A stretch of DNA of 64,000 bases. Origin: Syngnathus acus (lineage: Eukaryota > Chordata > Actinopteri > Syngnathiformes > Syngnathidae). Numbering within the stretch: position 1 is the first letter of the stretch; each line of letters begins with the position of its first letter. The DNA is taken from the NCBI RefSeq assembly GCF_901709675.1, contig NC_051094.1, positions 7,434,501 through 7,498,500 on the forward strand, in the 5' to 3' direction. This document shows positions 12,801 to 29,616 of this stretch, piece by piece. The position numbers and the translations under genes were made by a program. The notes under the pieces are model-generated. The model was given only the letters and a program-made list of their open reading frames with translations, had not been told where the DNA came from and ran no database searches.

Positions 12801-15800
12801 GAATATGTTGAATCATATTTTTTTCTGCAAACTGCCTGACAAAATGCTTTTGTAGGCTTCAGAACTGATTCTGTTGTAGCCATTATCACTAAACATCCTC
12901 ATCATACAAAAAAACAAGAGTTGACCTTGTCGTTTCAATACTTTTGGAGGTGGGTCATTGAATTTACAAAAGTTCTATTTATTCCATTAAATATTTGGTT
13001 AATTCTGTCTAATTAATTAACTATGTAATAACTGTGATATATAAAATTAGATAAAAAAATTACAAACAGTATTTATGCTGTAATTATGTTTATTGTATTT
13101 AACTTTTTATTCATTTATTTTATTAAATAATTGGTGAATGAAATTATTGGCTGCAATAAAAATAAAAATATTTTGGAAGTTAACATTCCAACATAACAAT
13201 CAGTTAATCAATTCTGGTAACTAAATGAAGGGGTTTTTTCTCACCTCATCTACGAATTACCTGACCCCTCTTTCGGTATTTACAATTAAATGTGGCCCTT
13301 GAAGAATAAATTATCCCCTCAATTCAATTCAATAATTCCAATTATCAACCACAGTGTACAGACATTGACCAGCATTAAGAAATGACAAATCTAAAACCAT
13401 GATCAACATGTAACAGTCTCTTTTAAGTTTGTGTCTGACTGCATTATGGAGAAAAGCACTGAAGTGCTTTTCTTCCATTAGTCTGCAGCAGACTTGCATT
13501 AGCCCTGTAGTTGGACATTGGAACTAATGCATATTGATGCTTTGAGTCTGCTTCATTAGTTGGTCCTCTCCTTTGAAAACCAGTCCTTCTTCTACTTCAT
13601 TAACCCAAGCATCTGCCTTACAAACAAAAGACAGCATTAGCTAGGCATACTTAACTTATGTTTAGGCAGCTTCGTAAAAGGAGTCCAATGGTGTCATTGA
13701 GTTCATCTGCTTGACAAAAGTAGACAAATAATACATACAGGCCAACCTGGACTCAGTGTTCCATATCTTCCCTGAAGTTCTGTTGGCGGTAGAAGTTAAA
13801 ATTCCTTCAGACAGGGGGACTCTTGCTAGATGTTCTCACTCGACCCTCACAATACGTTTGATTCTAGACATAATGTTCCTCCTGATCCTCTCTGCAGTTG
13901 CATATGCAATATGGACTAAAATGTTTTAATCCCACCATAGGTCACGTTTTCAGTTTTAACTTTGAAGCGTTTCGCTTTTGTCGCATGGCACACGAACGGG
14001 ATGAATTGACATGTTTGCCTTGACACATAAAAAGTGAGACTCTGGCAGGTTTTTCCTGACTTTAAACGTTTTCTGTTCTCCGTTTTGTGGTGGATTCTGA
14101 CGTTGCCATGGAGACAGAGTCACCCATGTGGCTCGTCATAAGGAGCCTCTTGTCCATGACAACACAGCTGTTTGCTCCATCCCTCACTGTGTCCATTTGG
14201 TATCATCACTGAGGCCTCCCGGAAGTAACGCCTTTACCTTTATAGCTTCACTTTTCAAGTTCAGTAAATCTTCTCAGTGAGGTCATTGGACCAAATATGG
14301 GCATTTCCACCACTACCTCTGCTACCGCTGCTGAGTTAGTCAGAGAAATCTCGCATGACGCAAGTGCTGGATGTGTATGGTATACAAACGCCTACGATTA
14401 GAAGTGTGCGAGAGAGAGGAAATTACAGCGCCCACTCATACTCCTTGACTCCACCTTCAAGTCACTGCTTGATTGTGTTTCAGGGAGGGAAAAAAGTTTC
14501 TTTTATAAAAAAAAAATTTGTTTTTCATTACTTAAATAGCTGTACCTCAGAACATTTGACAAAAAAGGTGTTTTTAGATGACTGTTTCACTTTAAGTGCT
14601 GATTCATATCATGCATCCATCAAACACTGTAAGCTCTACAAATAATGGTGAATGTCACTTTCAAGGTCAGGACCAAATAGATGCATAGAACAGTATATAT
14701 ATATATGATATATATCTATATTTTTTAATGAATTCCACTTGCAAAGGGAGCTAATCTAAGATGAAGACAGTTCTGTTTTGTCTCCCTGAAACTTTGATTT
14801 GTCTTGTATTGCCTTGAAATTCAAGATGTGGGTGTACTCAAAGTATTATTGTGACATCTCGAATAAGTTTGTCATTTTAAAGCACACACACACGCGCGCA
14901 CTCACCCACTAAGGCTGCACAATATATTGAAAAAATATTGCCGTGGAATATGCGTACTGCAAAGACATGCAAAAGAAAAAAAATTCTGACTTTGACCAAT
15001 CAGATGCAACCTTAAATTAGCATTGGCATACAATAGGTGTACCTGGGGTACTGACTCTTCAAACAAACATGCAATTTATTTCATTATACATTAGCTCCCC
15101 AATAAAAGGGGCTAGCAAAATGAGTAGAATAGAATCCAACCTCCAATTGCATGAATCACTACTTACACCTGGAGTAGCCAAACGCCCCCAGCCACTATTC
15201 GTGGAAATGCAGTATTGACTCATGTGTTGATGTCTTTTAATAGCAAATGTTAAAGAAAAGAGCAACAGACTCCTCAGTGTAAACATTTATGGCAGCTGTA
15301 TGACTGTCCCTAGTTGCTCCACAGCTGCCCATTGTTTTATGACACCATAAACTTGTCATTTTTACCCTTGAGGCTGCTGCAACGTGTTTACATAAGGATT
15401 TGTATCATAAACTTTAAAATGGCTTCATCCAAACAAAGCCTTGCTCTGCTGCTGACCCTCTCAAGAAGCCCAGAAGTCAATAGGGTATTTGTCAACACGG
15501 CCTTTTACATGATTCACCATGTTGAATATGAGCAAACAAAGAGAGGGATGTCTCAGTCATGTTGCAGCTGGTCTGGAGGGACGGAGAGGGAGGGCGTTTG
15601 CAGCACTGGAGACAGGCGGGGGTGGTGGGGTGGGGTGTTCATCTGTGTCATGACGCACTTTGAAAGCTGTTGCACAGCGCCACCAGGTGGCGAGACACCG
15701 CAACAGTTTTGAACAATCAATATGTGGGTCTCAAGAATTGGAGTACATTCTGTACCCAACCATTTGATTTTAAATAATCCATATACAAAATACAAAAACA

Positions 15801-16215
15801 TGCATTTTGAGTCCGTCCCAATCTGGAGTGGCAAGGCAAGATAGATAAGAACCCGTGGATGTCTTCTTATTGGGAACAACCTGAAAATTCAAATTCACAA
15901 ATTACAATCGCCTCTAGGATCATCCACTCACATTTCTCTTAAAGCTATTAACTTTGTCTGCAGGAACTGACAACACCTCCAGGACAACCACAAACATTTA
16001 CAATGGTCAGTGGAATGCTTCATAGAAGGCCCCAACTATTGCAATGTCAAAATATATGTATATATTACCATATATAAAAGTCATTCCTAATTGTTCTTTA
16101 AACTGCAAAATAGCTTTGGCTATGCCCTAAAATGACTTTTTTTCTTGTTCATCCCTCTCGATAAACAACTTTCATACCTAATTTAACACGAGTTTTGAAT
16201 GTTTTATATATCCAC
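12801..16215. other. Intergenic; X-box-like site and AT microsatellite
   Basis: Mostly AT-rich unique sequence. 14102-14115 (GTTGCCATGGAGAC) resembles an RFX X-box. A (TA)n tract lies at about 14692-14725. No exon is supported. Confidence 0.4.
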
Positions 16216-16500
16216 TGCACAAGTATGTGGCCTGCGACTGGCTGCGTCCAGTCCAGGGTGTACCTCACCTCTTGCCCGAAGTGAGTTGATGAATGTGGCA
16301 GCCTCACTCTGAATGTTGTGTACGTCTGTTTCCATATCATCCACTATCAAATTGAGCAAGGAAATGCTTTGGCTGGAGTCACAGATGTAGTGTACCTCAC
16401 CTTCCTTTGGCTGGCGATGAGTCTTCAACTCCGATAGGCTTCAGCTCTCCCGTGACTCAAATGAACACGCACTACAGAAAATTAATGAGTGAATGGAAAT
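16216..16500 (+). mobile_element. SINE family B 3' half, duplicated or rearranged
   Basis: 'gcgactggctgcgtccagtc' and 'cagggtgtacctcacctc' at 16229-16270 are followed by a second partial stretch with 'gataggcttcagctctcccg' at 16433-16452, in family order but with extra sequence between. Confidence 0.55.
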
Positions 16501-17800
16501 CTAATGTTAGCTGTAATGATTGGGGTAATTTGGATGCCAATGCGTTTGCTGCCAGCCAGCCCTTGCAGCATGACACATGAGTGGGACGTTGGCTGGATCA
16601 CACAAGACTGGCGGTGCATTTGAACCAGCATTAATGACCTGCGTATGGTTTGGCAAGAGCGTCACAAAGAATTGTCACCCGCCTCTGTCGAACGGATATC
16701 ACGCCAACTAGGGTGTTGTTTTTGGCACAAAGATAGCACCCTTCTGGATTTTTTCAAGCAAAGCAGATTTTCCAAGCATAGTAGTGTAGTATGGTTTGGA
16801 GTTTAACCAATCAAGTTCAAAATGTCCTCATTTGTGATATTACCGAATCCCACCAAATTTTGGATGTGTTTTGCTTTAGATCTTTTCTTCTCAGTGGAGC
16901 AGACCGATGGAAGAGTAGTTAGCGTTTCTGCTTAACAGTCGAGAGTCGAGACATTTTAAGATTGTGCCTAGGCTGAGAATGAAGCAATCGTAGAAAAAAA
17001 GTCGTAACTTTTTCGATTTAAGCCGTGTTGTAATGTTCTGTTAAGGCAGCATAATGGCCCACTAATTAACCCTAATGCACACAGGTACAACCACACACTA
17101 GTTGCATAAAATCAAAAGGTTCAAATACTAAAAAGAAAATTTATTGTAAACTCAAATAAATCAACAGATTAATTTAAGGTTAGAGAAATAGATGCTTTTC
17201 TTCGACTTCACCTCATTCTTCAACATAAAATTTGCATATCACTTTAATTTAAAAAAAATCCAACATTTTTTGCAATAACACATTTATCTGCATAACATTC
17301 TAAAAAATTACACTTTTTCTTGAGAATATACATTATTCTCAAAACATTGACTTTTTTTTTCTTTTTTCACTATAGATGAAATGACTCCTCTACCTTACTG
17401 TTACCTTCATAGTCATACACAGTAGGCTACTATAAATAGTAATGTCAAGACCATGCATTTTCCACACTCTCATCTACAAAATGTAAAATGGAATTATTGA
17501 AACGTCGCTTGTACAGCGTGTCATTAGCTTGTGAAAGTGTACCTAGTATATATGACCTACGTGTGGTGGCATTTGACAATTTTGCACACTTATGCCCATG
17601 CCCAGTGCAAATGGTTGGTGTATGATACGTGATACCTTTCCACAGACGTCGTGAGGAGGATTACCTGAGATTTCGCAGTGGTGTGAATTAAAACGTATTT
17701 TACAACGAGATTCTGTTGTTTTAAATTAAAAAAAAAGTATCTGTATATATTTTTTTTTATGTAAATCTACGACGTTTTAAAGGACTCCCGTTAATCTACG
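16501..17800. other. Upstream region of mier3, no gene
   Basis: AT-rich, with poly-A and poly-T stretches. No exon seen. The promoter proper begins near 17805. Confidence 0.45.
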
Positions 17801-17804
17801 GTGG

Positions 17805-17909
17805 TTTTGAATGACGTCACGGCCTAGGCGGCCGGCGCGCTGTGTGATTGGCTGAGGGTCGCCATCCGGGTACTGTGCTACGACTGGCTCATTAGCTATA
17901 GGTACCAAT

Positions 17910-17916
<7 letters not shown>
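17805..17916 (+). promoter_or_regulatory. mier3 promoter: CRE, CCAAT box, YY1-like start site
   Basis: A perfect CRE palindrome TGACGTCA lies at 17812-17819, a GC-rich stretch at 17820-17840, and an inverted CCAAT box (ATTGG) at 17847-17851. The start codon sits in 'CAATATGGCGGAG', close to the AANATGGCG motif bound by YY1 at many TATA-less starts. I see no TATA box. This pattern fits a broadly expressed gene. Confidence 0.6.
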
Positions 17917-23968
<6,052 letters not shown>

Positions 23969-26715
23969 TCTTCCTCGTCCTCTTTGTTCTTCCTGTTTTT
24001 GCCATGTACATAAAAGACTGACCTCATGTTATATATATCGCGCTATATATATATATATATATATATGTACAGAAATATACTTTTGTTTTCATTTTTTTGT
24101 GTACTATGACATCAGTGATGTCTTTCATATAGAACTAAAAATCTTGATTTCTCTCAAGAGTTTATAATAGCCATTTTATGTTTGACGCCGTGGTAATGTT
24201 CATGTACAGTGTGGTCAACATCGCCCTGCCATTCTCTTCCGCTGCCAAAATCATCTTTAGAAGGTGCTTGTTTCAAGTGGTACTTTTTGTTTAATCAGTG
24301 TTTGGTTTACAGGTACGCAGACATATTTTTCTGTTACTGATTTGTGTGGCACTACATCATGTCAACTCATCTCATTGCCCGTGCAATTGGCCCTGCATTT
24401 TGTTTTTCAACAACATAATTGAAATGAGAAGTGATGGAAAACAGTGACAACCAAATTTTTAAAAGGATTTAATGATGAGAAGGGGAAGATTGTAATCTCT
24501 TTGGAAAGTGAAGACATTTTATAAGAGATTTCTTGCCATAATGAAAGGAATTTATTAATTTGGCAAAAATCATGAATAATTTCCTTTTTGGAGTCATGCA
24601 AAAATGGGGAGGGTCCCCATCTCCCTCGTGCGCCTTGCGTATGTTTGAGGCCTGTGAAAAATTTCTTGTACTTCTAGCACACTACAGTCACAAATGGCTG
24701 AATGACACTTTTGCTATCGCTGAAATCCAATAGTCAGAAATTATGGTGGTTACCACTTCTAATCGGCTAACTGGAGCACTTGTTAAAATCCAGTTGTAGT
24801 TCTTTGTCTTCATCTGTGTTCATGTTAATCACAGGGTTTGGCAGTGTTAGCAAAAAGTTCAACTGGTGCACTTGAATGCTTAAAATCAACTTGTAGTTCA
24901 TTGTTTTTGTCTTTTTTTTTTGTCATTTGGGCTCAATTTTAGGATCAATTTCTCGCCATTGGTTTGTAAACAACCTGTGTCATTTGAATATGCTGATTGT
25001 CTTGCATTCTAACCTGCCGAGTGACTTATTGGAATCGGCCAGCATAATTTGTCATTGACCAAAATTCAGCTCTAATTGGACTTTGTCAGTTTGATTTGTA
25101 CAATAATCCTTGTTTTTAGTAATCGGCCAAATTTTCTAAATTGTTCTGACGGAATGACGACAATGAACTAAAACTGCATTTTAACCACCATATGTTCTTA
25201 TTCTGGAGATTTGTTTGATTTTTGCCGTATCACAATCTCCCATTTGTATTCGCCCAGTAGCCCACAAAGTAATGTTAGCATCAAAGAAACAATGTTGAAA
25301 CAGCAGTTTTTTGGGTATTTTTTGCAATTGCAATGTTAAGTGACTAATTTTATCATTTTAAGTATCGACACTTCATTTCTTGTCACACATGTCCACATTC
25401 TGTTTTGTTATTTTGGGTATTATTTTCTAAAAATGTCAGTATTAACTTTGATGCCGCATTGCTATGTATGTGTGTGTGTGTGTGTTTATGTTGTGCTCGC
25501 GGCTGGAATGTTGGCCGTGTAGCAGAAAGTGGTTTTTGTAGCATACCATGTTTTAGCACGGGGGTCTATACGTATCTATGCATTATGTGACACAAAAGGT
25601 TCATTTCAGGGGCCGCACATGACACTGTGTGTGCGTGTGCGCATATGTGTGCGTTTGCAGTTCAACACGCACTTGCAGCAATTCATTCATGCTTTCCGTG
25701 ACATCATTGATGTAAATAAGAATTAGCAAGTAGCCTTTAAAAAGTCTAATGACCTGACCTCTAATTGTCAATTTGTGTGCATACAAAGCTTATATTGTTT
25801 TAAAATGGCCATGTATTGTAGATATGTACAGAGTTTTTTTTTTTTTTTTTGCATCATTACCTGGGATTGTTTGGCCTTTTCGTATCCTATACAGTGGAAC
25901 CTCTAATGTGGAATGCAAAAAGTTTGGAAACCACATAAACTGAGATCTGCCCCCGATTCAAACTTGTCAAAAAATCATTAACTTTTCGGGGCTGCCTTTG
26001 GTTATTTTTACAAATGTGGCATTACAAGAAAAAGCAAAGAAAAAAAACCAAGATGCTCAGGCACTAATTTTCTTTTGAAATGCAAAACGTTGGACTCCAA
26101 ATAGAATTGCTATTAGGGTGTTGACCATTAATTCCACTGTACAGTATTATGCTCCCCCCCCCCCCCCCCCAAGTTAAGTGAAGAGGCTCTGAAAGGCTTC
26201 TTCACCCATCGCATGCCGGACCCCCAAATGCCTTGTCAATTATTCTGGTTAAAGTAAAAGAAGGGAGAGAGAAAAAAAACTTCCTGTATTTGTCTCAATG
26301 GTAAAGGGATGGCTGCTGCTCTTTGGGAGATGACATTTTGTACTTTTGTTTTTTGTATTGTTTTTTTTTTTGTCTAAAGAAAATGCAGTAGGTGGTGCGG
26401 TGCAGTGCTATTTATTATTTTACTCTGTGGTTTGTACAAACACTTGTCAGAATGTAAAAGGCCATTTTCAAAGTGGTATTTTTTCCCACCACCCTGTGAA
26501 CTCTGGAAAAATGTGATATTTTATTGTGTGTGTGTGTGTGCGCGCGGAAGCCGGCATGAAGCAAATCAAATTTTATATTTGTTTTTTTTAAGTCATTTTA
26601 CAAATAAAAGTAATACCTTTGTGAATAAAAACTCCTACAGAAGAAAATATATATCCAGAATTTTAGACAATCAAAAAGGCATCACTATGAGAAATGTTCC
26701 AGAACAGAAGGTATC

Positions 26716-26833
26716 TTTATTGTTTCTAAGAATTGTACATAGACATTCAGGTTTTTCTTTTTGTTGTCGATGTTTGCGCTCTCTTCTCACTCATTTTGTT
26801 AAACGTTTTTTGTATTTTCTGTTGTACTTTAAT
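26716..26833 (-). terminator. Candidate elac1 polyadenylation signals
   Basis: On the minus strand there is ATTAAA at 26828-26833 and AATAAA at 26716-26721. These are the first plausible signals after the elac1 stop. Both lie inside the mier3 3' UTR, so the two transcripts probably overlap at their 3' ends. Confidence 0.4.
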
Positions 26834-26857
26834 ACCTTGTGTACATACAGATCCAGA

Positions 26858-26863
26858 AATAAA
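26858..26863 (+). terminator. Polyadenylation signal, mier3
   Basis: AATAAA, the last strong signal before the convergent elac1 gene. The upstream alternative at 26603-26608 is also canonical. Confidence 0.55.
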
Positions 26864-27063
26864 AGCTCTGGAAAAAGACCCAGCAAGGACGATTGATATT
26901 TTCAGTTACTGGACATGAAAAAAATGAAAAGTAAGGATGCAACGTTTGAGCGTATTCATTTTTTAAATATTTTTTTAAAAAGCCAGAGAACCTTAAGAAT
27001 AACAGATAATGCTGGCCTTAAGTTTTTCCCATCATGCTTACAACGTGCTTCCACCTGTTCTCA

Positions 27064-28699
27064 TTATAATGTAGATGATTTAGTTCTGCGAAGAGGAATG
27101 TCAATGGTGAGAAAGTCCTCGGCCAAAATGACCTCCACGTCATCACCTCGGAGAACTTCTTCAGCCTGACGTCGAAGCTCCGAGACGTCATCGTCTCCGT
27201 CTTGGCAAAGTTTCTCAGGTTTGTACCTCTGGCTGAAATGATACAAGGCAAGCCTCTGAGCCCCGCAGGCCCGCGTCACCGCCGCTGCCATGCCGGGCGT
27301 GCTGTGCCCGTGCTCCACCACCTTGTCGCCATGCGCCTCCCCCAGTGTGGCCTCGTGAACCAGGAGGTCGGCTCCCCGGCAGACGGCAAGACCGCCGCCC
27401 GGCACCGAGCTGCAGTCTCCCAGGATGCACACCTTCCTCCCGGGGATGTCCTCTTCTAGAACTTCATCAGGTAAAATCACTCGACCGTTTTCCAGTTGAA
27501 CCTGGTGACCCGCTTTGAGGCGCCCGTACAGAGGACCTGGCTTCAGGCCTGAGGAGCACAACCAACCAAACGTTGACATCTTGAACTGCTAAACACTTGT
27601 GCTACTGGATGGTGATACTGAAAGTATTTTTTAGGTGGCACTTTGTGCAAAACGTTTGAGCTTCACTGTTGTGTTACATGCGACACAAGTGTACCTCAAG
27701 TTGCGTCTGCTGCATTGACAGCGTACCAAGTTGTTGGAGTCGTTCCGTTTTGAGTCTTCCGGGACGGTCGCGTTCTTGCACGCAGAATCCGAAAGAGGGA
27801 ACACGGTGGAACAACCTGAAGCCTTTCACCACAAACTTGTCATCTTCAAACAGGAAGTAAGTCTCGGACGAGACGTCCAATGAGATGTTTCTACCGGGAC
27901 GCTCCTGAGGGAGGGGAGGGCTGCGCTCTGCTGTCAGCTACAAACAAAAAACACATTTACTGGACAGTGCAAACATTGCCTTGAATAAAATATATCCAGA
28001 AATCATGGGTAAGAAATAACACAAAATCCGTCCATCTGTCCATGAATAAAATTAAGTAAGAATTATATATATTAATTGAGCAACTGAGTACCAAGAGGTG
28101 TGAAGGAATGGAAAACATACCTCAAGACTGAGCTGACCCTCCTCTGGACTTTGGTCTTGTGTGGGCTCCAGTTCATGAACTGTAAACACGGAGCACTACT
28201 CAGAATATGATTGATGGTAAGTGAAATTCGCCACAGGCTCACCGGCGTAAGGGAAGAGTAGCTGCGAGCCCGTCAGGCCCAGCGTCACCCGCAGGAAGTG
28301 ACGGAGTCCGCGGGGTCCAAATACATCCACGCATTTGACACCTGGCTGGGGGTCGGAGGTCAAGTTGAGGCTGATGGTGCAGAGGAGGCCTGGAAGACCG
28401 AACAGATGGTCTCCGTGAAGATGAGAGATAAAAACCTTGCTGATGCGACCTAAGACACACAGGACACAATTTTTTTTTCTTTTAGGTGCTGTGAATAGCT
28501 AGTCATGGTAATTGTAATAATTGTAGATCGACAAGGACTGACCGGCTCGTATCTGGCTCTTCATCAGCTGAGTTTGCGTCCCTTCTCCGCAATCAAACAA
28601 CCAACAGTCGCCCTCGCTCCGCAGCACCAGAGCCGATGCGCCACGGTGAGGGGACGGGTAAGCCGAGCCCGTCCCCAGGAAAGTCACGTCCATGGTCAT
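27064..28699 (-). CDS. elac1: ELAC1, short-form tRNase Z (tRNA 3' endonuclease)
   Basis: Five exons on the minus strand: 28543-28699, 28243-28449, 28121-28179, 27727-27937 and 27064-27548. They give 372 aa, against about 363 in human. All introns are GT-AG and phases chain. The protein is a zinc-dependent metallo-beta-lactamase-fold endonuclease that removes 3' trailers from pre-tRNAs. The N-terminus reads MDVTFLGTGSAYPSP, and the zinc-binding HLHGDH lies at residues 62-67. Further motifs are GDCSSVPGGG, LVHEATL, EHGHSTPGMAA and HFSQRYKP. The start at 28699 (MTMDV) corresponds to the human MSMDV; a second in-frame ATG at 28693 is possible. The gene is convergent with mier3. Confidence 0.96.
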
Positions 28700-29600
28700 A
28701 ACAGCTAAATTCGCGTCTTTTTTTCCCTTGATTTATTTAAGGCGCCTGAAATGCATAGCTTTATTTACTTCCTTTTTCGGCGCCGACACTCGTCGCCTAA
28801 AGATGACGACAGGCTTTGCTGGAGCGTGTGTTCGTAACCTTAGGATAGCTCACTGCCAGTGTTACATGTCAAGTTGCTCCCAGGTAAAATCGGTAAGATT
28901 TTGTAACCTTGCTCCCCGTCTCGAGTTACGACTGTTATGGTAAAGCGAGTCGCGCAGTCTTATGTTATGCGACTGCAGACTCCTCACAAGTGACTTGGAA
29001 CTTGCCTGATTGCAAAACTATTCAAATTCTCAATAAAAACGCTGAATGAAACGTCTCGTTTATATTTCCGACTGGCTGCAAGAAATAGCAAACACTAAAA
29101 AAAGAAAAAGAAAAGTCATAAACGGGATTTGAACCCGTGACCCAAAAAATGAAGTATATTTCACTTGTCACTACCCTACCCGTTATGCCATCGTGACACA
29201 TTACAGTCCTATTGATGATCTTCACTATACCCAAAATTAAGTTACCCGGCGAGGGTTCGCGTTGATCTGACCCACCCGTGTTAACTGGCTCCTCGGAACC
29301 AACTTGACATGGTGGCGTTCCAAGGCTTCATACCAACCCCGGAGCAGGGCATCATGCATTTATGACATGATCAACTTTCTAGATACATAAGGAATGGGTC
29401 CAAATACTAGAGGAGTGGTGTTATATTGATCGGCTTTGCGTATTAATAGTAGTGTGGAGAGAACAAAATTCAAATGCCTCTGAGGACTTTTGAACGTCAA
29501 CATTGTGCAAAGAGTGCTCTGATGTCAAACTTAACATAACAATAAATCATCCTTGGCTGGGGGGCTGTGCAGCGGTAAACATTTGTATATCCCACCGCTC
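28700..29600. other. elac1 upstream region, no protein gene
   Basis: The region just upstream of the elac1 start is CG-containing but has no clear TATA. A tRNA-like sequence lies at 29117-29197. The rest up to the satellite is unique, with no gene seen. Confidence 0.45.
29117..29197 (-). tRNA. tRNA-like sequence, probably a degenerate tRNA or SINE head
   Basis: The reverse complement begins GTCACGATGGCATAACGGGTAG and ends with a T-arm, CGGGTTCAAATCCCG, containing a good B-box. The 5' seven bases pair with TTATGAC at the 3' end apart from one C-A mismatch and one G-T pair. I cannot draw a normal seven-base anticodon loop with U33; the middle (AAGTGAAATATACTTCA) allows only irregular folds. 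It may be a pseudogene, or contain an intron. I assign no anticodon. Confidence 0.35.
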
Positions 29601-29616
29601 ACTCTTTCTGTTTGAT

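Larger units (their letters stand above)
23969..26880 (+). other. mier3 3' untranslated region
   Basis: About 2.9 kb from the stop to the polyadenylation signal at 26858. It contains (AT)n at 24030-24066, (TG)n at 25466-25484 and 26525-26541, and a run of about 18 C at 26154-26171. An earlier AATAAA at 26603-26608 could give a shorter form. There is no other gene here. Confidence 0.6.
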
